A DNA stretch of 64,000 nt from Mustela lutreola (Eukaryota; Chordata; Mammalia; Carnivora; Mustelidae). The position numbers and the translations under genes are program-made. Location: assembly GCF_030435805.1 (NCBI RefSeq), contig NC_081293.1, forward strand, positions 191,135,546 to 191,199,545, given 5' to 3'. A model generated the notes under the pieces. That model searched no databases, was not told the origin of the DNA, and was given only the letters and a program-made list of their open reading frames with translations. Shown here piece by piece: positions 57,968-64,000 of this stretch; position 1 is the first letter of the stretch, and the number at the start of each line of letters is the position of its first letter.

Positions 57968-59787
57968 CATACACTATTAGTGGCATGACAGGTGATATTC
58001 TGATTGCAGAAGTTTCCGGAGAAGGTGAGAAAAACAGTGAGGGAGTTTGTAAGGACCAATAATTCCAGGACATTGTCTGGAGAGAAACATGAAATACAGG
58101 GTGGCAGGTGGGGTGAATGGATGGTCAGCTGAATGCTCCATTTTTCCAAATGGTAGGGAGATGAAAGGAGAAGAGAGGACGACTGAGGGCAAGAGTCCTG
58201 TGTGCAGCCGCAGAGAGAAAATAGGAGGAGTCCAGAGTAAAGAAATGTCTGTTTTGCTGTGCTCCTGAGTCTGTGGCTATGCAACTGCCTCTGGCGTTGT
58301 CAGTTCTAGATCTCCTTGAAGCAATGGGTGGTACAGGGGCAGGTGACCAGGGAGGGCCTGTTTGAGAAGAAGGAAAACATCATACTTCACTGTCAATCTT
58401 TAGAATGATGGCATAAACACGGTCTTAAAGGGCTGTGCACAAAACAGGACACCCCCTTCCTAGATATCTTGGAACCAGAAAGTTAGGAACTGGGGGGTTT
58501 CTTGTATTTGGTGTTTTTTAAATCAAAATTATAGAGGAAAATGTGAAAAGAAGGCTACTGATCACACCAAGGCCCCCAAATGAAAATGAAACATCAGTAG
58601 CAAAGAATAAATGCTGAGTATCTGGGCTCTCAAGCACGTTTTTCTGAGAAAGTCCCTTACATCTGTGAACAGTAAAAAAAATTATACACATACACACACA
58701 CACACACTCAAGTACATCTCTTTGAAGTTCCAACAGTATGGGATTTATTCAACTAGAAAAGAAAAGATTCATGAAAATAAATAAACATTTTTCATAGTTT
58801 TCCTAACTGATATTTATTTCTGTGACTATTTAAGGCTGGGTTGGTTGGTATGATAAGACAAATCAGATTCTGAAGTGTCATTCCAACTCCTAAACAATAG
58901 AGAAATGAAATTCTCTCGTATTTTTCACTCACACACTCTTTACTTTGGGCTACTGGGAAAGAACCTTCTATTGAATAAGGGAAAAGGAACTACACATTCA
59001 ACCAACCAGTGAGTCTTGAGTTGTGGGGAGGAGAAAAGAAACCAAGTGGAAAAACCATGGCAGAATGGGAAGAAAGACGGAGAGTCCCATTAGACTCCTG
59101 CTTCTTCCCTTTGGACACAAGTGGACTCCTTAGAAGAGAGGTAGGAGGAATGTTAATTCCTTACATGCTCAGAAAGGTTGGTTTGCGGGAGAAGGAGTAA
59201 GGGTAAACAAGCTGGGGCACCAGTCCTTAGTGTTGTAAGGCTGAGGGAGCTCTCTGGGCCCCTTCACTAGACTGGGGCAGGTTGCTTCAGATATCAGAGG
59301 CAAAAGTCAGAGGAAAGTGTTCATCCCCATCCTCTTTGAGGAGAGGTGATGTGTTATATGATTAGAAACTTCTACTGGAAGCAGGACAGAAGCATCTTAG
59401 AGCCTAGAACGTGGCCCAGGAAGGGCAAGTGAAGGCAGAAAAGAGCAAGGGGCAGCACAAGAGGTGTGGCGTGGGAAACCAGAGCAGAAGGATTGGGAAA
59501 GGGAAGGGGTGAAAGTGCTAAGTGCTTGGCCAGGTTCAGTTGGAAGAAGTACTCTACAGATCTTACCTGGCCCTTGGGAGTGATCCCTGTAAGCAGTAAA
59601 ATGTCTTCCAAGAACTTGCCAGAGGAACATTTCTGGACAGGGCCTTTCAGAGTTCAGAGTTCAGCATGCTATACCACCCAGGAACTCTGTGTCTGTGAAG
59701 CTAGCCTGTCAGCCAGCCTCACTGTGGGGGGGAGCAGGGGGACTGGATTTTTTGTAAAGTTTCTTGTTTATCTCTCATTTGATTTTT
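57968..59787. other. Unassigned intergenic sequence
   Basis: No gene recognised. Contains a short (CA)n at 58687-58707 and GA-rich stretches near 59440-59510. Confidence 0.5.
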
Positions 59788-59830
59788 CTTTCTTTCTTTC
59801 TTTCTTTCTTTCTTTTTTTTTTTTTTTTTA
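59788..59830. repeat. (TTTC)n plus poly(T)
   Basis: About six TTTC units followed by about eighteen T. It may be the tail of an undetected reverse retrotransposon. Confidence 0.9.
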
Positions 59831-59938
59831 AGCAAAGTGTCTTATAAATATTCTGTGCTATCTCAGTTGTGTCAGGAAAAAAATAAGAGAAAAGTGATTT
59901 TGGAAACAGTTGAAAAGAAAAAGAATCAACAGTCCCCT

Positions 59939-59965
59939 GGGTTGGGTTGGGTTGGGTTGGGTTGG
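59939..59965 (+). repeat. (GGGTT)n array, G-quadruplex motif
   Basis: Five runs of GGG spaced by TT, at 59939-41, 59944-46, 59949-51, 59954-56 and 59959-61. Fits the G3+N1-7 quadruplex rule with two-base loops. Pentamer, so not the vertebrate telomere hexamer. Confidence 0.92.
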
Positions 59966-60147
59966 ATTTGACTGTGGGAGCAGCAATGAAGGCAATTCAA
60001 GGAAAGAATTCCAAGGCAGAGCATTACTGGGAAAAATCTCACTTCTGGGCAGCTGCCCCCTCCCCTCCTGCCAGGCAGTTCCTGGAATCACAATGACTTC
60101 AGCCCGGGGTTGGGCTTTGCTATTTCCTGGCATTTGATGCAGGCATG

Positions 60148-60240
60148 TTGTTGCACCTTTCTGAACCTCAGCTTCTGTATCTGTAAAATGGGAATAATAA
60201 TAATAATACCTCCCTCCTAGAATTATCTACCTCACCCTAA
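60148..60240 (+). mobile_element. MIR core
   Basis: CCTTTCTGAACCTCAGCTTC, TGTATCTGTAAAATGGGAAT, (AAT)n and TACCTCCCTCCTAGAATTAT match MIR. Confidence 0.8.
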
Positions 60241-60576
60241 GAAATGAGAGAGATAAAACACAGCACAAGCTCTCAAACAGACAAAGGGAAGGGATGCCAG
60301 GCTGAGAGGCCAGGAGTCTAGAATGAGGATATTTAGAACAGGCCAGTTGTGAAGAGACCAAGACCTGGGAAGGAGCCGCACAGGGGGCTTAGCCTGTCCC
60401 ACAGACTCAGGGGGAAATGTGGCACAATCCACAGCAGCTCATTACCCCAAGCAGGGTGGGCAGGGTGGTACCCTGAAATACTTGGCTCCTGCATACCCTT
60501 CTGGCAACACCAGAAAGACATCCAGTATTCCAGAGTTTAATCCCCTGGCCATTTTGAATGAAGCAGGGCACTAGGT

Positions 60577-60907
60577 CAGGGCTCAGCAAACTTCCTGTCA
60601 AGGGTCACACACAACAAATATTTTAAGCTCTTGGGCACATACAGTCCTGGCCACAAGTCCTCAACTCTTCTGTTGTAGCACACGAGCCACCAAAAGCAAC
60701 ATGTAAAGGAACAGTCATGGCTGCACTCTAATAAACTTTATTTACAGACACTGAAATGTCAATTTCATAGAATTTTCACACATCTTGAAATATCCTTTGA
60801 TTTTTTTTTAACCATGTAAACATGCAAAAAGCTTTCCTAGTATGTGGCCTCTACAAAAACAGGCAGTGAGTGTAATGTGATCCCCAAGCCACAGTCTGCC
60901 AACCCTG
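60577..60907 (+). mobile_element. hAT-type MITE (MER1/MER58-like), complete
   Basis: Terminal inverted repeats CAGGGCTCAGCAAACTT and the complement of GTCTGCCAACCCTG. The interior has AAATATTTTAAGCTCTTGGG, ACTCTTCTGTTGTAGC, AATAAACTTTATTTACA and ACAAAAACAGGC. An imperfect 8-bp target duplication, CACTAGGT/TACTTGGT, flanks it as expected for hAT. It has about 100 bp of extra AT-rich sequence. The exact subfamily is not assigned. Confidence 0.8.
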
Positions 60908-61454
60908 TACTTGGTACTTTCTCCAACACAAGGAGGGACCAAAACCCACCACCAAATCCCAGCTACCTTCACTGAAAACCAGAGACACTCATCATGGCAA
61001 TTTTGACATGTTTTGAATGCAACTTCCTGAATATTTCGCCACTTTCAATTCCTCCAGCTTTCGCCCACCCCTTGGTCATCCCTAAACCACAACCCTTTAG
61101 TTGTTTGTGAGAAACAAACAAGGAGTGCCTAGTCCCTTGCTCCTATCACCACCCCCCTGTTACAGACACATACAAGGCCCCAAAGGAGTTTGCATCTAAA
61201 GCTTTAAAAGATACTGCCTTGAAGCTATTCTGTGCAAAACAAAGAGTAAAAATCATGAAACAGGTTCCTGCAGGGTCCTTGGGAACATCTGGATGGCTGC
61301 ATCTCTAGCTCTGAAATGATCATGCTCCTCCAGACTCCCACTGTGAGACTGGACTCAAGGCTGCGGGTTCCTGAGGTTCTGACCCAACAGGGCAATGCTG
61401 ACATGTTTGTGTCCTTTTTGGCTGGTTTATTAGACGATGATGGGAAATGTCTAG
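60908..61454. other. Unassigned intergenic sequence
   Basis: No gene or named repeat seen. Confidence 0.5.
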
Positions 61455-61660
61455 AGTCAGTGTGGCACAGGGGAAGAAATCTAGATTCAAAAATCTAGAT
61501 TCAAGTCCCCGCTCTAAGTGATCTTTGGAAGGTCACCAACCATGTTTTGGCCTCAGTTTCCCCATGCAGAAAACAAAAATGATCATAATATTCACCTCAC
61601 AGGGTTGCTTTGAGGTTCAAAGGAAACAATATATCTGTGCATAATAAACGACAAGCCACC
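61455..61660 (+). mobile_element. MIR
   Basis: GAGTCAGTGTGGCACAGGGG, AGATTCAAGTCCCCGCTC, GCCTCAGTTTCCCCATGC, TTCACCTCACAGGGTTGC and TTTGAGGTTCAAAGG follow the MIR consensus. A duplicated TCTAGATTCAAA lies at 61480-61502. Confidence 0.85.
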
Positions 61661-61910
61661 ATAAGAAGGTGAGCTTGTAAATTCATTCAACAAGAGTGCA
61701 CTGAGAGCACAGAGAGTGCCCACTGAACGATAAAACAAGCATTCAAAGGTTAACACAGCTAAACTGTCAATCTCCAAGGGCTCGGAGACTAGGAAAGAAC
61801 AACCCATTTAATTACAAGGTGGGAAACACTTCAGTGGAGGTCCCTATACTGTGGGTGCAATGTTCATAGTTCAAATTCCTCTCAAAAAAAAAAAAAGACA
61901 AAACGAAATA

Positions 61911-62028
61911 GGAGTGCCTGGGTGGCTCAGTCAGTTAAGTGGCTGCCGACTCTTGATTTCAGTTTGGGCTCTGTGCTGGGCATGGAGCCTACGAAAAAAA
62001 ATATAATAAATAAATAAAATACATTTTA
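61911..62028 (+). mobile_element. Can-SINE lacking its CT-rich middle
   Basis: GGAGTGCCTGGGTGGCTCAG head joined, after GCTGGGCATGGAGCCTACG, straight to the A-rich tail. Old and shortened. Confidence 0.85.
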
Positions 62029-62046
62029 AAATAAAATAAAACTGTT

Positions 62047-62248
62047 GGGACCCCTAAGTGGTACAGTCAGTTAAGCCTCTGACCCCTGGGTTTTGGCTCA
62101 GGTCATGATCTCAGGGTCTTGAGATGAGACCTGTGTCAGGCTCCACACTCAGCTCAGAGTCTGCTGGGGTTTCTCTCTCTCTCTCCCTCTGTCCCTCTCT
62201 GCTCATTCTCTCTCTCTCTCAAATAAATAAATAAATCTTTAAAAAAAA
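62047..62248 (+). mobile_element. Old Can-SINE
   Basis: GGACCCCTAAGTGGTACAGTC head, CT-rich body and AAATAAATAAATAAATC tail. Directly beside the previous SINE. Confidence 0.88.
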
Positions 62249-64000
62249 TAAATCCCAATCTTTCTGCTTTCCTTCTCGGACAGAAAAAGGGGAACTCAAG
62301 ACAATTCTTCTCAGTCCCACTGGACCAGTTAGGAAAGACCAGGGCCAAGAGAAGAATGTTCCACTGAGCATCCCTAGAAATCCCCACCACAGCCAGAGGA
62401 TGCAAAAGAGAAAAGGGTCCCAATACATCCAGTCCTCCCTAATGACAGCTGAGGTTTGCTTCTCCTCCCTAGAGCCCTCAGAGACCACAGATAAATCTAT
62501 GGTTTATTCAAACCAGATGCTGGATAATAAATTATTGCTGGTGGCCCTGAGTGCAGCTGGGACCAAGAGTGACAGAAATGCTTAGCAGGGAGATGGGGCA
62601 ATTTGACTCTCCAAAGACTGGAGACCTCATAGGATCCTGGTCGGGTTTCCTGTTCATCTTACTTCTCAATGGAACAGGACCTGACACTCACATTCCATTC
62701 ATGAATGCAGAGAGAAAAATTTGCCTCCCTTCAGATTTAAAGGCCAGAAATATGCCTCAAAAAACTCAGTCTAGCCACTTGGAGGTTGTGGTTGTGTCTA
62801 TCCTGGGCCCTGAAGCCACCCTCCCCTTCCTCTTAGCCTAGGAAGAACGGCTAATCTGCCTGGAGGACTCTACAGGGACAGGGAAGAGGAGCTGGATTTG
62901 GTGACCTTCGCTGAGGTTGGAAATAGGAGGAAACATGACTTCACTCCTAGCTCCACCCCCTCACTCCCCATCAACTACCCCCCAACTGCCTGCCCTCACA
63001 GTGTGCATGGATCCCAGATTCCCCACCTAACCTGAGCAGGTTCTGACAGGCAGTGGCATCTGGAAGTATTACTGGGGGAAGCATGTGTTTTCTCTGCACT
63101 CACAGAGTGTTGGAGATAGCAATGGGAATAAATTACACCAAAGGTAAGCTCTGGCCATAAAGTGACTGAGGTACGGGAAAGAAAAAGCCGTAGGACTTTT
63201 TGGGTCTCTGGCTGAAGTGTATCTGAGAAGACAGGGCAATGCTCCAATGAATCAGTACCTACCCAACTTTGGTGAATGAACCTCAGAGTTCCAACTGCAA
63301 ACCCGAGAGGACTAGAGAGCCTGGGATCTCAGCACTGGGCCGGCTGACAAAAAAAGACATGCACAGTCATACTGGATCTCTCTATTCCCCAAAACCCTTA
63401 GCCGAAGACTTCATTCACAGTGCAGCGCAGCTAATGCCAAACAGACTCAATTAATTAAGTAGCTAAAATTAGCAAGCAGGGATAAGATACTTGCTCTGGA
63501 GTATATAAATTTGCTATACATGTTTATGTTTTATATTTATATTTATGTTTTGACTAATATTTGCTCAGCTTTATGTGAAATTTAATATAGGAAAATAATA
63601 TGAGAAAGTAAATCCTACAAGGGACTGCTTTAATCCATTTATGAACTGATCAAATTATTAAATGATAAAATGCCTTTGCCTTTGCAGTTTACCTTTTCAT
63701 GAGTTACTTAACTAATTAATTTCTGAATCTGTATTCTAACACCAAAAAGTACTAATGCAATTACATGTTTGGCACTGATTAATTGTACCTGATGTTAGTT
63801 TTGGCTTTGGTTGTATATGGTTTCCAAAGGGTGGGTAACTGAAGAGTATGTCTGGCAAGTCCTGATCTGAAGAGGTCATCCTTAAACATCCGATTCTATG
63901 GCCTGAGTATCCATCCTCTCCAGTTCTCCATGGCCTGGGGCAATGGCCAACCACCTGTTTAAAAACTCTTCCCCCTGGCTTCTGCATCTGTTCAGCTGCC
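62249..64000. other. Unassigned intergenic sequence to window end
   Basis: No exon, gene or named repeat I can support. If synteny with human holds, GSTK1 should lie further right. Confidence 0.5.

Noticed and set aside
57583-58284. 233-codon open frame on the - strand
   Set aside because: It runs through a Can-SINE (its middle reads FFFFFFLRFYLFDRERSQ) into unrelated flanks; chance frame.
59939-59965. Interstitial telomere repeat
   Set aside because: The unit is GGGTT (five bases), not TTAGGG; short and isolated.
57169-64000. GSTK1 exons expected downstream of TAS2R40
   Set aside because: No stretch could be matched to GSTK1 coding sequence; in human the gap is larger than the sequence left in this window.

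Overview
The window is mammalian and non-coding in practice. It looks like a caniform carnivore, most likely a mustelid or close musteloid. The evidence is about thirty Can-SINEs (tRNA-Lys-derived, starting GGGGCGCCTGGGTGGCTCAG, with a CT-rich middle and an AATAAATAAAATCTTT tail), many near their consensus, together with carnivore-type L1 elements whose 3' ends carry GCATGGAGCACTGGGTGTGG. I see no intact host protein-coding gene, no rRNA or functional tRNA gene and no CRISPR array.

The only host genes I recognise are two bitter taste receptor genes, both on the + strand and both broken: TAS2R39 (30453-31427) and TAS2R40 (56229-57168). Their order and orientation match the human 7q34 TAS2R39-TAS2R40 interval, so this is the orthologous region. 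The next gene expected in that order, GSTK1, is not seen before the window ends.

Layout. 1-4424: an old L1 that stops short of its 3' end and meets an ERVL-like LTR fragment. 7075-13838: a stack of nested L1s. An old L1 is split by a 111-bp L1 end, a 390-bp L1 end and a young 5-kb L1 (8158-13210); the young one has a full-length ORF2 broken only by a Can-SINE. 13857-14245: a twin-primed (5'-inverted) L1. 14955-15955: a hAT transposase relic next to a Tigger/MER2-like element. 16296-20690: a 4.4-kb inverted L1. 20.7-30.2 kb: SINEs, old L1 3' ends, an ERVL-like LTR and a MIR. 30.4-31.4 kb: TAS2R39 pseudogene. 32-47.7 kb: SINEs, two short L1 insertions (one twin-primed), an MLT1-type LTR split by L1 and SINE, a MER20-like element, and a duplicated 84-bp tract. 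48.4-50.2 kb: a decayed hAT transposase gene on the - strand with recognisable N-terminal, core and C-terminal motifs. 53.3-54.7 kb: the largest twin-primed L1. 56.2-57.2 kb: TAS2R40 pseudogene. 57.2-64 kb: mostly unique sequence with MIRs, a hAT-type MITE and SINEs.

I did not find a new biological system. The most informative signals are the loss of both bitter receptors by several independent lesions each, the readable order of nested retrotransposon insertions, and several unusual L1 products: three twin-priming inversions, a 61-bp insertion with a perfect target duplication, and a 35-bp 3'-end patch inside an ORF2. Family names come from recognising consensus sequences and motifs by eye; no database search was run.
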